From positions 73,662 to 137,661 of the forward strand of contig CAVTZY010000068.1 in NCBI GenBank assembly GCA_963739235.1: 64,000 bases of DNA, given 5' to 3'. The notes under the pieces are model-generated. The model was given only the letters and a program-made list of their open reading frames with translations. It was not told the DNA's origin and did not search any database. Every line of letters begins with the position of its first letter. Position 1 is the first letter of the stretch. Shown one piece after another: positions 1 to 10,018 of this stretch. Made by a program: the position numbers and the translations under genes. The stretch is from JAFNAG01 sp963739235 (GTDB lineage Bacteria > Acidobacteriota > UBA6911).

Positions 1-639
1 GCCCAGGCGGCTGCCGGCGAACCGCCGGACGAGGTGGAGCTGGCTGCTCTGCTCAAGAAGAATCCTGATGATTTCTTTGCCAATCTGGATCTGGGTGCGC
101 GGCTGCGCCAGGAAAAATCGTACAGTGGTGCGGAAACCTGCCTCAAAAAGGCCGAAAGCCTGTTCCCGGCCTTCGTCCAGCGCCCAAATCCCTACGAGAT
201 GTTGGGGGATATGTATGTCGAACAGGGGCGAGATACGGATGCGCTGGCGCAGTTTAATGCCTGGGCCGGCTATGACGAAACATCAGTCGTACCGCTCACC
301 CGCGCGGCGGAGATCTATCGCAAGCGGAAGGATTGGGCCAACGTGGCAAAGGTCCTGGAGCTGTCGGTCTATATCGATCCTTATGACGCCAAGGTTCACG
401 GTCTGCTTGGGGATGCGGCCGTAGAGGCGGAGAACTGGCCGGCGGCGATTGCCGCCTATCAGGTAAACCTTGGTCTGAATCCGCCGGACCCGGCAGGAGC
501 GCACTACAATCTTGCCCGGGCGTTTTTCGGAGCCGGTAAGAAGGCGGAGGCGAAACTCGAGACCTTGCGTGCCCTCGAAATCGCCCCGACGTTTGAAAAA
601 GCGCAGCAGCTGCTGCTGAAGTTGAATGAACGCAAGTAG
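1..639 (+). CDS. TPR-repeat protein, C-terminal part (runs off left edge)
   Basis: The frame is open from the first base, so the start lies upstream. A GTG at 34 is an internal codon rather than a convincing start. The visible 212 residues are helical and Ala/Leu-rich, with tetratricopeptide periodicity: blocks such as 'LGDMYVEQGRDTDALAQF', 'LGDAAVEAENWPAAIAAY' and 'YNLARAFFGAGKKAEA' show the spaced small and aromatic residues of TPR helix pairs. TPR domains are protein-protein scaffolds. In related genomes a TPR protein often sits beside the MoxR/BatA cluster that follows here, so an envelope role is plausible but inferred. It ends 457 bp before the next gene, with hairpins in between. Confidence 0.7.
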   Translation, partial: AQAAAGEPPDEVELAALLKKNPDDFFANLDLGARLRQEKSYSGAETCLKKAESLFPAFVQRPNPYEMLGDMYVEQGRDTDALAQFNAWAGYDETSVVPLTRAAEIYRKRKDWANVAKVLELSVYIDPYDAKVHGLLGDAAVEAENWPAAIAAYQVNLGLNPPDPAGAHYNLARAFFGAGKKAEAKLETLRALEIAPTFEKAQQLLLKLNERK

Positions 640-740
640 GTCATGACAGTTCGATAGAGGCTGCCTGGAATGACGCTTAGTTAAGCTTCAGCGACCGCGT
701 TTAGGCAGGAAAAAGACCCTTGAAAGGGTCAAACAGTGAG

Positions 741-906
741 AGCCCAGGGCGCAAGCCCATAAGCGCTAAGTTAAGATCGATTTGGGCAGGATATGGAGAT
801 TTCGGGGAGCGTACTGAACCAGAAAATCCAAGGAAAATAGGATCCATGCAACATATATTCGGCCGCAAAAAGATTATCTTAGCGCTTATGGGCGCAAGCC
901 CTGGGG
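741..906. repeat. inverted-repeat element with ~36-bp arms
   Basis: The left arm (741-776) and right arm (871-906) face each other. The core 13 bases at 756-768 (cccataagcgcta) are the exact reverse complement of 880-892. The outer arm segments carry the 'gggcgcaagccc' hairpin motif seen again at 989-1018 and 50160-50185. A small perfect stem, gaccct/agggtc, lies just before it at 715-730. No gene is seen in this gap; open frames here only translate the repeats. Confidence 0.6.
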
Positions 907-921
907 AGATTGTGCAGTCCT

Positions 922-1043
922 AGTGAAGCCCTGCAAGGGCGGCACAGGCTGTCTCGCCCTTACAGGGCTCTTTCACTCTTAGTTTCCGTGAGCCCAGGGC
1001 GCAAGCCCTGGGCTGGCGCTGTTGAACCCCGTCGGGGTTCTTT
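922..1043. repeat. GC-rich intergenic repeat (gccctg/cagggc type)
   Basis: Three short inverted repeats lie in series: agccctgcaagggcg against cgcccttacagggct, then gagcccagggcgcaagccctgggct, then aaccccgtcggggtt. The same modules recur at 50036-50210, which marks a dispersed repeat family. The last stem is followed by 'cttta' and could end transcription weakly. Short frames in this segment are repeat translations, not genes. Confidence 0.6.
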
Positions 1044-1095
1044 AGCCAAATGTCATTCGGGACTGCTTGGACACTGGAGGGATCAGGTGAGAGGA

Positions 1096-1869
1096 ATGAT
1101 GCGACGGGGCGGGAATTGCCGACGGTTCACGAGAAAAATCGTGTGGCCTCTCCTTGCACTGGCTCTGCTATCGGCAGGGGCCTGGAGGGCCTTGGCCCAG
1201 CGAGAACTGCCCCGGGACGAAAGCAAGTTTACCTTCGCGCGCATCCAGTTTAAGTACCCGCCGTCGTTCCGCTGGCGGGGAGGAATCGGGGATGGAAACG
1301 GGCCCCCCTGGAGCCACGATTTTCCGCGGTCCGAGGAGAACCTGATGAAAATCCTGGGCGAGATCACCAGGATCGACGCCAATCCCGGCGGTCACATCGT
1401 GACCTTCGAGAGCGACGAGGTCTTCAAGTACCCGATTGCCTATCTTTGCGAGGTGGGTTACATCACTCTTTCGGACAAGGAAATCCACAATATGCGCGAG
1501 TATCTGTTGCGCGGCGGATTCCTGATCGTGGATGACTTCCGGGGGCCGCGGGAGTTCGGCAACTTCATCGATCTTTTGAGGTATGTATTTCCCGACCGAT
1601 CCCTGGAGGAGTTGCCGCGCACCCACCCGATCTTCACCTGTTTTTACGATATCTCGAGTCTCAATCTCGAGCCCCCCTACTCCAGGTTTTACAGGCCGGA
1701 ATACTGGGGGATGAAGGATGACAACGGGCGCTTGATGATGGTCGTGGATTACAACAATGACATCAGCGATTACTGGGAGTGGTCTGCCGATCCGTTCTAT
1801 AACTTCCAGGATACAAACGAAGGGTTCAAATACGGCGTGAACTATATTCTCTACGCCTTGACTCACTGA
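1096..1869 (+). CDS. DUF4159 domain protein, exported
   Basis: The start is the ATG at 1096, behind the Shine-Dalgarno-like 'gagagga'; longer frames upstream run through repeats. The N-terminus is basic, followed by a hydrophobic run ('VWPLLALALLSAGAWRALA') ending at a likely signal-peptidase site, so the product is exported. The rest matches my memory of DUF4159: 'FTFARIQFKYPP' at the start of the domain, 'ITLSDKEIHNMREYLLRGGF' followed by 'LIVDDFRG', and an 'HPIF..FYDI' segment near the end. DUF4159 adopts a glutamine-amidotransferase-like fold with no known activity and is commonly encoded next to MoxR/DUF58/BatA genes, as here. Role in the cluster is unknown. Confidence 0.8.
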   Translation: MMRRGGNCRRFTRKIVWPLLALALLSAGAWRALAQRELPRDESKFTFARIQFKYPPSFRWRGGIGDGNGPPWSHDFPRSEENLMKILGEITRIDANPGGHIVTFESDEVFKYPIAYLCEVGYITLSDKEIHNMREYLLRGGFLIVDDFRGPREFGNFIDLLRYVFPDRSLEELPRTHPIFTCFYDISSLNLEPPYSRFYRPEYWGMKDDNGRLMMVVDYNNDISDYWEWSADPFYNFQDTNEGFKYGVNYILYALTH

Positions 1870-1924
1870 TTTCGGCCGGCATACCTCGGTGGCATGTTTC
1901 GGTCAAGAGAAAGGGAAGCAGCAG

Positions 1925-2944
1925 ATGGAAACGATCCAGCAGGCTGTCAGCGAAGATGCGGCATCGGTCGAGAAGTTGAACAAAAGCTATCGCCAGATTA
2001 TCACCGAATTGAAGAAGGTTATCGTTGCCCAGGATGCGGTGGTCGAACAGGTCATGATCTCACTGCTGGTGGGGGCCCATTCGATGATCACGGGTGTTCC
2101 CGGCCTGGCCAAGACCCTGTTGATCAAGACCATGGCCAGCATCCTGGATCTTCAGTTCAAACGCATCCAGTTCACCCCCGATTTGATGCCGGCTGACATT
2201 ACAGGAACCGACATCATCCAGGAGGACGCCAGCACCGGCAGGCGCCAGATGTCATTTATCAAGGGCCCGATCTTCACCAACATTCTGCTGGCTGATGAAA
2301 TCAACCGTACGCCCCCCAAGACTCAGGCCGCGCTGCTGGAGGCGATGGAGGAGTTGCAGGTGACCGTTCAGGGGACCACCTATATTATGGACCGGCCATT
2401 CTTCGTCCTGGCCACTCAGAACCCAATCGAGCTCGAAGGCACCTATCCTCTGCCGGAAGCGCAACTCGATCGTTTCATGTTCAACATCATCATTGAATAT
2501 CTCAATGCCGAGGACGAGTTGGAGGTGGTGCGCGAAACTACGATGCTGAAGAAGCCTGAGATTGCGCGCACATTGACCGGCGAGGATATCCTGGAGTTTC
2601 AACGACTGGTCCGCCGGGTGCCGGTCCCTGATTCGGTAGGTCGCTACGCGGTAGCGCTGGTGCGCGCAAGCCGTCCGAACAATGGTGGACTGGACTTCAT
2701 AAAGGACTGGGTGAATTGGGGCGCCAGCCTGCGCGCCTCGCAGTATCTTGTACTGGGCGGGAAGGCCCGGGCGCTGTTGAATGGCCGTTTCAATGTTGCC
2801 ATTGAAGATATCCAGGCGCTGGCCTATCCGATCATGAGGCACAGGATTCTGACCAACTTCCATGCGGAATCTCAAAAGATAACTACGGACGAAATCATAA
2901 GACGGCTGCTGGAGACGGTGCCGACGCCAAAGTCCGGACTTTAG
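1925..2944 (+). CDS. MoxR-family AAA+ ATPase
   Basis: MoxR ATPases act as chaperones, often working with VWA-domain partners. Walker A is 'GVPGLAKT' (about residues 57-64), Walker B 'LLADEI' (about 121-126), and sensor 1 lies in 'VLATQNP' followed by 'ELEGTYPLPEAQLDRF', which is diagnostic for MoxR. The C-terminal lid is complete, and 339 residues is the usual length. The ATG at 1925 is preceded by 'aagggaagcagc'; an in-frame GTG at 1889 would add 12 residues with no family resemblance. It lies 56 bp after DUF4159 and 66 bp before DUF58, consistent with one operon. The likely VWA clients are the next two genes. Confidence 0.92.
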   Translation: METIQQAVSEDAASVEKLNKSYRQIITELKKVIVAQDAVVEQVMISLLVGAHSMITGVPGLAKTLLIKTMASILDLQFKRIQFTPDLMPADITGTDIIQEDASTGRRQMSFIKGPIFTNILLADEINRTPPKTQAALLEAMEELQVTVQGTTYIMDRPFFVLATQNPIELEGTYPLPEAQLDRFMFNIIIEYLNAEDELEVVRETTMLKKPEIARTLTGEDILEFQRLVRRVPVPDSVGRYAVALVRASRPNNGGLDFIKDWVNWGASLRASQYLVLGGKARALLNGRFNVAIEDIQALAYPIMRHRILTNFHAESQKITTDEIIRRLLETVPTPKSGL

Positions 2945-3010
2945 AGTGGGCGCCGGGCGCCGCACGACGCTCCAGGATCAAGCTTCAAGTCAAAGGGACT
3001 CGGAGAAGAA

Positions 3011-3925
3011 ATGATACATGCTCAATCGACGGTGCCGCAGCCGACGCGCTTCATCGATCCCACCGCACTGACGCGCATCTCCAGCCTTGAGTTGGTGGCG
3101 CGCACGGTCGTGGAGGGATTCATTTCAGGCCTGCATCGATCGCCGCACCTGGGCTTCAGTGTGAACTTCGCCGAATACCGCCACTATCGGCCGGGTGACG
3201 ACATTCGCAAGATCGATTGGAAAGTGTTCGGGCGCACCGACCGTTTCTACGTCAAGGAATATGAAGGAGAGACCAACACCGCGGTGAATCTGATTCTCGA
3301 TTGCAGCCGTTCAATGGCCTACGGCAGCAAGGGCATAACCAAGCTTGAGTACGGCCAGTTCCTGACCGCCAGTCTCGCGTACTTTGCTTTCAAGCAGCGG
3401 GACAGCATCGGATTTGCGGCCTATGACGATCGTGTCCGTGAACAGGTGCCGGCGCGCGGCAGCATAGGCCACTTGAACACCGTGCTGCATGCGATCGAGC
3501 GCATTCAGGCCGTGGAACGCAGCAGCTTTACCCAGCCCCTGGTGGATGTGGCAGGGCGGTTGCGCCGCCGGGGAATCGTGATCGTGGTTTCGGATCTTTA
3601 CGACGATGCCGAACAGGTGATGATCGGGTTGCGCAATCTTGCCTTCCGCGGCAACGATATCATCGTGTTCCATGTCTTGGATCCTGCCGAGCTGCGCTTC
3701 GATTTCGACAAGAGCGCCCAGTTTGTCGACATGGAGACCAGTGAGGAAATGCACGTGATTCCGGATTTTCTGCGCCAGGAATATCTGAAGCTTATTCGCA
3801 GCCAGATTGCGGCTTTCGAGATGGAGTGCCAGAAGGACCGGATGGATTATCAGCTGATCGACACTTCCCAGCCGCTGGATCAGGCCCTGTATACCTACCT
3901 GGCGCGGCGGGCGCAAATGTACTGA
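3011..3925 (+). CDS. DUF58 domain protein (VWA-like)
   Basis: The hallmark DUF58 motif 'YRHYRPGDDIRKIDWKVFGR' lies around residues 57-76. It is followed by 'LILDCSRSMAYG', a DxSxS metal-ion-dependent adhesion site of the von Willebrand A fold. No signal peptide or membrane helix is visible, so it is probably cytoplasmic or peripheral. The length (304 residues) is normal. Genes of this type follow moxR in BAT-type clusters, where the MoxR ATPase is thought to remodel the VWA protein. Start ATG 3011 has 'ggagaag' upstream. The 3' end is separated from the BatA-like gene by only 61 bp. Confidence 0.9.
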   Translation: MIHAQSTVPQPTRFIDPTALTRISSLELVARTVVEGFISGLHRSPHLGFSVNFAEYRHYRPGDDIRKIDWKVFGRTDRFYVKEYEGETNTAVNLILDCSRSMAYGSKGITKLEYGQFLTASLAYFAFKQRDSIGFAAYDDRVREQVPARGSIGHLNTVLHAIERIQAVERSSFTQPLVDVAGRLRRRGIVIVVSDLYDDAEQVMIGLRNLAFRGNDIIVFHVLDPAELRFDFDKSAQFVDMETSEEMHVIPDFLRQEYLKLIRSQIAAFEMECQKDRMDYQLIDTSQPLDQALYTYLARRAQMY

Positions 3926-3986
3926 TCCGACCTCCGACCCCCTTCAGAAAGCCCGGGGGGCGGAAGCCGGAGGTCTGAGGTTGGAC

Positions 3987-6101
3987 ATGAGTTTCGTGAA
4001 TCCGTGGTTTCTGTTGGGAACATTGGCGACGGCCGTACCCATTCTGTTGCATCTGATCAAACGGGAGAGTGCGCAGAAGATCGAGTTTTCCACGCTGATG
4101 TTTCTCAGGAAGATCAGCAAACGGACCATTCGCTATCAGAAACTGCGGCACCTCCTGCTTCTTCTCGTCCGCGTCCTGGCTCTCCTGCTCCTGGCGCTTG
4201 CCTTCATGCGCCCCTTCTGGGATCGGCCTCAGGCTGCTGCCGCCACCGGCCGCGCGACTCACGCCCATGTCATTCTGCTCGACGACTCGATGAGCATGGC
4301 CTATGGGGATCGTTGGGATCGTGCACGAAAAGCCGCAGCCGACATCGTAGGCCGTGCCGAGCCTGGGGATAAGGTATCCCTGCTCGAGTTCTCGGATCAG
4401 ACGAAGGTGTTAACGCTGCCTGCCACTGATTTTGGCGTGGTTCTTGACGCGATCGACAAAATGGCCGAACTGACCGACCGCCCGACCCGCTATGGCCAGG
4501 CGCTCAAGATTGCAGAAAAGTCAGCTCTCGACGCGGGTGCTGACAAGCACGTGGTTCACCTGATCTCTGATTTCCAGAAGAGCGGTTGGGCTACCGAAGA
4601 GCACGATTTTCACCTGAGTTCCGGGATCGAGCTTCAGTGCACGGATGTAGGCTCGGATCAATACAGCAATCTTGCGCTCGGTGAGGTGCGCATACTCGAA
4701 GGGGAAGATGACAAGGGAGGAGGTCTCAGGATTCGCTTCTCGGTTGTCAACTTCGGCACGGAAGATCGCAGCGCGACTCGTGTGACCCTGTCTGTGGATG
4801 AGCGCATTGTGGCTGAAAAACTCGTGGATGTGGCCAAAGGAGCTGTACAGGGGATGGAGTTTGAACTCCCCGGTCTGACTGCCGGGGTGCACAATGTTGC
4901 GCTCGAGGTCGCGGATCCCCGCCTGACGCGGGACAACCGCTTTGCAATGACTCTGGAAGCACGCGCCAAAATACCGGTCCTGTCCGTGGAAAATCCCAAT
5001 GCCGGCAGGGGCGGGCGTCCTCCCAGCTTTTTTATTGCCAACGCTCTCAACATTTCCGCTCTTTCCCCGTATCGGCTGTCCGCCATCACGCCGCGGCAAT
5101 TTGAGGCCCTGGGGGCCATCACCGGTGGGCTGCTGATCTGGAACAATGCGCCCGGGGAGAGCACAGCCGTGCAGAAGAAGCTCCAGGATTCTGTCAAAGG
5201 CGGCGGGGGGCTGATCGTTGTGCTGGCCGACAACTCAATGGCTGCAGATTTCAACCGGTCCTTCGGTTCATGGCTGCCATTCAAGGTCGCGGAGGCTGCC
5301 GGGAACGCCGGTCGCCGCACAGGGTCGGGATTCGCGGATGACTACGCCTTGCTGACGGATCTGCGCATGGACCATCCGATTTTCCGACCGTTCAGCGAGC
5401 CTCATTCAGGATCCTTTTCCACCGCCAGGTTCTACCGGCATGCACGCATCACTGCCGGGGAAGGAGCTCAGATCCTCGCGCGGTTCGACGACGGCGATCC
5501 TGCTCTCCTTGCTGCCGATGTCGACAAGGGGCGCGTCTTGCTGCTGGCCTCCTCCGCCGATGATGCCACTAACGACCTGCCGGTCAAGGCGGTTTTTGTC
5601 CCATTTTGGCATCAACTGCTGCGCTATCTCGAAGGCTTCCGCCAGGAGAGGCAATGGCTGGATGTCGGCGATACCATCGCTCCAAAGAAGCTGCTGATCG
5701 AAGCCGCTGTCCGCCAGGGGAAAGGCAATGTAGATCTGAATCAGGCAATCGTGGTGATGGACCCTGCCAAACAGCGCGTGCCGCTCGCCCCGGGATCCGA
5801 TGCCCTGGCGGTGGATATGGCGGGTTTTTACGATATCCGGATGGCGAACCTGAATACCAGCATCGCGGTCAATCCGTCGCTGCGCGAATCGGATCTCGCC
5901 CACGGCAATACGGAGGAGATGGCGGCCGGCTGGATGTCAGGCGAGACCAAGGCGCTCGCGGCAACTTCACCGGATGAACGCCCGACCGCGGAGGAACAGG
6001 ACAAGAGAACGCGCCTGTGGCGCTACCTGCTTTTTTCCGTTTTGGTTCTCCTTATTATCGAGGGACTGCTGGCGAATCGTTTTATCCTGAGGCCTGAATA
6101 G
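3987..6101 (+). CDS. BatA-like membrane protein with VWA domain
   Basis: The N-terminus 'MSFVNPWFLLGTLATAVPIL' with 'LHLIKR' next is the BatA/aerotolerance N-terminal domain, and a second helix follows ('LLLLLVRVLALLLLALAFM'). A VWA domain begins at 'VILLDDSMSM' (MIDAS residues D, S, S). A long periplasmic or cytosolic middle region follows, then a final transmembrane helix ('YLLFSVLVLLIIEGLL') near the end. The total is 704 residues from ATG 3987, which I prefer to the TTG two codons earlier because 'gaggttgg' sits at Shine-Dalgarno distance. Bat proteins were first linked to oxygen tolerance in Bacteroides; the role in this lineage is open. Confidence 0.85.
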   Translation: MSFVNPWFLLGTLATAVPILLHLIKRESAQKIEFSTLMFLRKISKRTIRYQKLRHLLLLLVRVLALLLLALAFMRPFWDRPQAAAATGRATHAHVILLDDSMSMAYGDRWDRARKAAADIVGRAEPGDKVSLLEFSDQTKVLTLPATDFGVVLDAIDKMAELTDRPTRYGQALKIAEKSALDAGADKHVVHLISDFQKSGWATEEHDFHLSSGIELQCTDVGSDQYSNLALGEVRILEGEDDKGGGLRIRFSVVNFGTEDRSATRVTLSVDERIVAEKLVDVAKGAVQGMEFELPGLTAGVHNVALEVADPRLTRDNRFAMTLEARAKIPVLSVENPNAGRGGRPPSFFIANALNISALSPYRLSAITPRQFEALGAITGGLLIWNNAPGESTAVQKKLQDSVKGGGGLIVVLADNSMAADFNRSFGSWLPFKVAEAAGNAGRRTGSGFADDYALLTDLRMDHPIFRPFSEPHSGSFSTARFYRHARITAGEGAQILARFDDGDPALLAADVDKGRVLLLASSADDATNDLPVKAVFVPFWHQLLRYLEGFRQERQWLDVGDTIAPKKLLIEAAVRQGKGNVDLNQAIVVMDPAKQRVPLAPGSDALAVDMAGFYDIRMANLNTSIAVNPSLRESDLAHGNTEEMAAGWMSGETKALAATSPDERPTAEEQDKRTRLWRYLLFSVLVLLIIEGLLANRFILRPE

Positions 6102-6141
6102 ATAGGGGAACCATCGGCAATTTACCTGCGGCAGATCAGGC

Positions 6142-6170
6142 CGAAAGCATGCGCCTTTCGTCTTTTTTTT
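6142..6170 (+). terminator. intrinsic terminator after BatA-like gene
   Basis: The stem is cgaaag (6142-6147) and ctttcg (6155-6160) with a 7-base loop, followed by tc and eight T. The stem is only 6 bp but the T-run is strong. It lies 40 bp after the BatA-like stop and before the DUF4175 gene. Confidence 0.6.
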
Positions 6171-6197
6171 GAGGTGGGCGCAGTTCGCAGGTACAAT
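6169..6197 (+). promoter_or_regulatory. sigma70-like promoter for DUF4175 gene
   Basis: TTGAGG (6169-6174) and TACAAT (6192-6197) are separated by 17 bases, a good match to housekeeping promoter spacing. It sits directly behind the terminator, suggesting that the DUF4175 gene has its own transcription start. Confidence 0.45.
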
Positions 6198-6236
6198 GAA
6201 GGTAGTGCAGGCGCCGTCAGGCGGGTAGGGGGGATC

Positions 6237-9200
6237 ATGACTTCATATCAGAGTTTGCTGTCACGCATTCGGGTCGTGCGCCGTCGCTGGCGTGTGCAGA
6301 GGTTGGCAAAAGGCCTGGCCTTGTTCCTGGTTTTGACTCTGGCCCTTCTGCTCCTCGGGATCTGGGGCGCCGATCTGTTCGGCTTCCGTCCTGCCGCCGT
6401 CTGGGCGATGCGTGTGATCACGGGTATAGCCACGGTGTACGTGGCCTTTCGCTTCTTCATCGCGCCTCTCCGGCGGCGGCTCTCCGATATTCAGATTGCT
6501 CAATATATCGAAGAGCGGTACCCGAACCTCGAGGATCGGTTGATCACGGCAGTCGAGTTTGGCGAGGGACGGAACATTTCCCCCGGGATGCTCGACCTGC
6601 TGATCAAGGACGCCGTGCAGAAAACGAGCCGGATGGATTTCTCCGTTTTCCTGGATCGCAAGCGTCTGGCCGCCTACGGCATGGTAGGTGTCGGGACTTT
6701 CCTCGTTCTCATTGTACTGCTCAATTGGGGCCCTCCGTTCTTCCATTATGGCTTTGACCGGCTCTACATCCAGTGGGTAAACGCTGCGCCGCGAACGCCG
6801 TTTTTCATCGAGATATCCCCTGGCGACATTGAGGTCGCAAAAGGAATCGACCAGCAAATCAAGGCCCAACTGATCGGCTTTGATTCGGCGGATGTGAAAC
6901 TCTATACCCAGCCTGTGTCCGCAACGAACTGGACCCAGGCCAACATGGAGCCTGAACCTTTCGGCAGCGGATTCCTCTACCTCCTGGTCGAGGTGCCGTC
7001 ATCCCTGCGCTATTACGTCGAAGCACGGGAGGTGCGCTCGAAGACTTACACGATCAAGGCTCTTAATTCCCCCAAAGTCAGCGAAATCGATCTGATGTAT
7101 CAGTTTCCGGCTTATACCGGCATGCCCGAGCAAACGGTGACAGGCGATGGCGATATTTCGGCCATCAAAGGCACAAGGGTCCGCCTGAATATTCATACCA
7201 GTATGCTGGCACAATCGGCGCGCCTGCTGTTCGATGATCAGTCGACGCTGGCCCTTGCTCCGAGCGGAGATATGGGATTCAGCGGCGCTCTCAACCTGCA
7301 GCGCTCCGGATCCTATGTCGTCCAACTCACCGACGGACGCGGCAAACCCTATACCGCATCGCCGGAATACGAGATGCAGGCGCTCGCGGATGCACCTCCC
7401 AAGGTCACGATTGAAAAGCCGATGCGTGACGTGCGTGCCACGAGCGTGGAAGAGGTTTTCTCCGAGGTGAAGGCGGTGGACGACATCGGGCTGAGCAAAG
7501 TTGAGATCCATTACTCCGTGAACGGCGGTACGGAGAAAAGCGTGGATCTTTACAAGGGGAAGCCCGGTGACAAGAGCGTGTCCTCTCCTTACACGTTCTT
7601 CCTCGAGGAACTCGGACTGCAGCCCGGCGATCTGATTTCCTATTACGGCAAGGCCACCGACAACAACAACGCCACGGGGCCAAGCACGGGCGCTTCGGAT
7701 ATCTATTTCATTCATGTGCGGCCTTTTGACCAGAAGTATATTCAAAGTCAGCAGGCATCAGGCCAGAACGGCGGTGGCGGCAGCGGCGGCGCCGCGGGGC
7801 AGCAGGAGCTAAGCCAGCAGCAGAAGGAGATCATCAGCGCAACCTATAAGCTCATCCGCGACAAAGATATCATGGATCCCAAGGAGTACCGGGACAACCT
7901 GAAATCGCTCTCGCTGATCGAGAGCAAGCTGCAGACGCAGACGGGAGAATTGGTCGATCGCCTGGTCCGTCGCGGCGCGCTCGATGTCAGCAAGGATTGG
8001 AAGCAACTCGGCGAATACATGAAAAAAGCCGGGGAAGAAATGGGTAAGGCCGCGGTCAATCTCGGCGCTGAAAAGCCTACGGATGCTCTGCCCGAAGAGC
8101 AGCAGGCCCTGCAGCAACTGATGCGCGCCGAGGCCATGTTCAACGAAATTCAGGTCTCGTTTCAGAACCAGAGAAACGGGGGTAGGGGTGGGCAACAATC
8201 CGGTGCGCGCGCGGAAGATCTGGCGGATTTATTTGAGCTTGAAATGAACAAGCTCAAAAACCAGTACGAGACCGTGCAGCGCGGCGAGCAGCAGGCGCGC
8301 GACCAAAAAGTCGACGAGGCGATGGAGCGTTTGAAGGAACTGGCGCAACGCCAGCAGCAACTCAATGAACGCAACCGTATGATGGGACGCCCGCCGGGCA
8401 GCAGCACCGCGCCTGCGGGCGGCCAGGCGCAGAGCCAGCAGGGTCAACGAGGTCAGCAGGGGCAGCAGGGCCAACAACAAGGCCAGCAGGGTAGCCAGGC
8501 GTCTTCCGGCGGCAACTCGACGCAATCCCAGCAGCAGCTGCTGAACGAAGCCGAACAGCTGCAGCGCCAGCTGCAACGCCTCTCGCGCGAGCGGAGCTCC
8601 CCGAACTCAACCAGGCCAGCAACCAATTGCAGCAGGCCATCCAACAAATGAAACAGGCATTGCAGAATCAATCGCGCAATGCCCAGGATGCGGCCGCCCA
8701 GGGAGCCCGGGCTCTGCAACAGCTGCAGCAGGCGCAACGCGCGCTGGCGAACGGCCAGGAGACGAGTCTCGAGCAGGGCTTGCAGCAGGCCCTCCAGGAA
8801 TCACGCGAGGCGCTCAACGAGCAAAACCGCATTCGCTCCGGGATCGAAAAGTTCACCCAGAATCCCAAGAACGCGGAAACACCGGAGGGACAGCAGCAGC
8901 GTGAAAACCTGAGCGACCGCAAGTCGGCGCTCGCGGATCGGGTTCAGAATCTACAGGGGAAGATTGAGGATCTGGCACGGCAGGCACGCAAAACACAGCC
9001 GGAAGCCAGCAGCAATCTGAATCAGGCCGCAGGCACCATTCGCGACAACCGCTTGCCCGAACGCATCCGGGACGGGAATCGGCTTCTGGCCCAGGGCTAT
9101 TATGAATTTGTCATGCCCCGCGAAGACTTCATCCGGCAAGGTCTGGAGGAGGTCAACAAACAACTCGAAGCTGCGAACAACGGGGTGGGTACGAGCCAGA

Positions 9201-9937
9201 CAAGCAGGCTTGAAGATGCCCTGAACCGCACCCGCCAACTGGCGGAAGGGCTTCAATCTTTGCAGCAGCGCCTGCAGAATTCGCGTCAAGGCCAACAAGG
9301 GCAGCAACAGGGCCAGCAGGGGCAATCACAGGGTCAGCAGCGAGGTCAGCAACAAGGACAACAGGGTCAACAAGGCCAGCAGGGTCAACGAGGCCAGCAA
9401 GGTCAGCAGGGCCAACAACAAGGCCAGCAGGGTCAGCAAGGACAACAAGGTCAGCAACAGAGGCAGGGTCAGCAGAGGCCGCAGGGTCAGAGAGACGCCC
9501 GCAACGCGGCCAATGCCAACGGTCTCCCCGCGGGAAATGTCACCGGCATGTCCTCCGATGGACGGCCGCCGCAGGGCGGTCGCATGAGTGCGGAGGAGGT
9601 GCGGCAGCAGCAGAGTGAACTGGCGCAGCGCGCCCAGGATGCCCAGGACCTCAGGCGCTTATTGGATCGAAATTCGACGCCGGCACAAGATCTGGATCGA
9701 ATCGCTCAGGAGATTCAGAAGATGCGCGCCGACCATGTTTATGACGATCCGGCGGGAATCGCCCTCCTGCAGCAGACGATTGACAGGCTGCATCAGGTGG
9801 AACTGGATCTTAGCCGGGATCTTGCGCGCGTGCTGCAGAACGACAAATATTTTTACGCGGATGATAGTGATGCGCCTGCCAGCTATAAAAAGCTGGTCGA
9901 GGAGTACTACAAGGCTCTGGCCAAAATCAAGCGCTGA
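6237..9937 (+). CDS. DUF4175 family large membrane protein (one apparent frameshift)
   Basis: ATG 6237 follows 'gtagggggg'. Two or three membrane helices lie near the N-terminus ('LALFLVLTLALLLLGIWGAD', and one near residue 145). A long extracytoplasmic part with beta-rich repeats follows, then a Gln-rich coiled-coil and low-complexity tail. Near 8590 the frame is lost by one base: 'LQRLSRE' continues as 'LPELNQASNQLQQAIQQ' in the next frame, so the two open stretches (to 8651 and from about 8590) are one protein of about 1,230 residues. This length fits DUF4175 proteins, which end BAT-type clusters in Acidobacteria and Bacteroidetes. Function is unknown. The frameshift is in a Gln-rich stretch and may be a sequencing error. 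Confidence 0.8.
9286..9490 (+). repeat. coding tandem repeat, Gly-Gln-Gln units
   Basis: About 205 bp of degenerate 9-base units (ggccagcaa-like) inside the DUF4175 gene encode a near-pure Gly/Gln tract with occasional Arg. A shorter tract of the same kind lies at about 8436-8500. The units vary at third positions, so expansion is not very recent. Confidence 0.8.
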
Positions 9938-10018
9938 CCGATTCACGGTCTACCATAAGAAGGCAGACACACTGATGACGCGCAAAGTGCACTGCGGAAG
10001 CTGCGTACCCAATAAATC

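Noticed and set aside
910..1095. Upstream extension of the DUF4159 gene
   Set aside because: It reads through the intergenic repeats. The signal peptide and ribosome site both point to ATG 1096.
9286..9490. CRISPR-like regular repeats
   Set aside because: The units are 9 bases, contiguous, without spacers, and translate in frame to a Gly/Gln tract.
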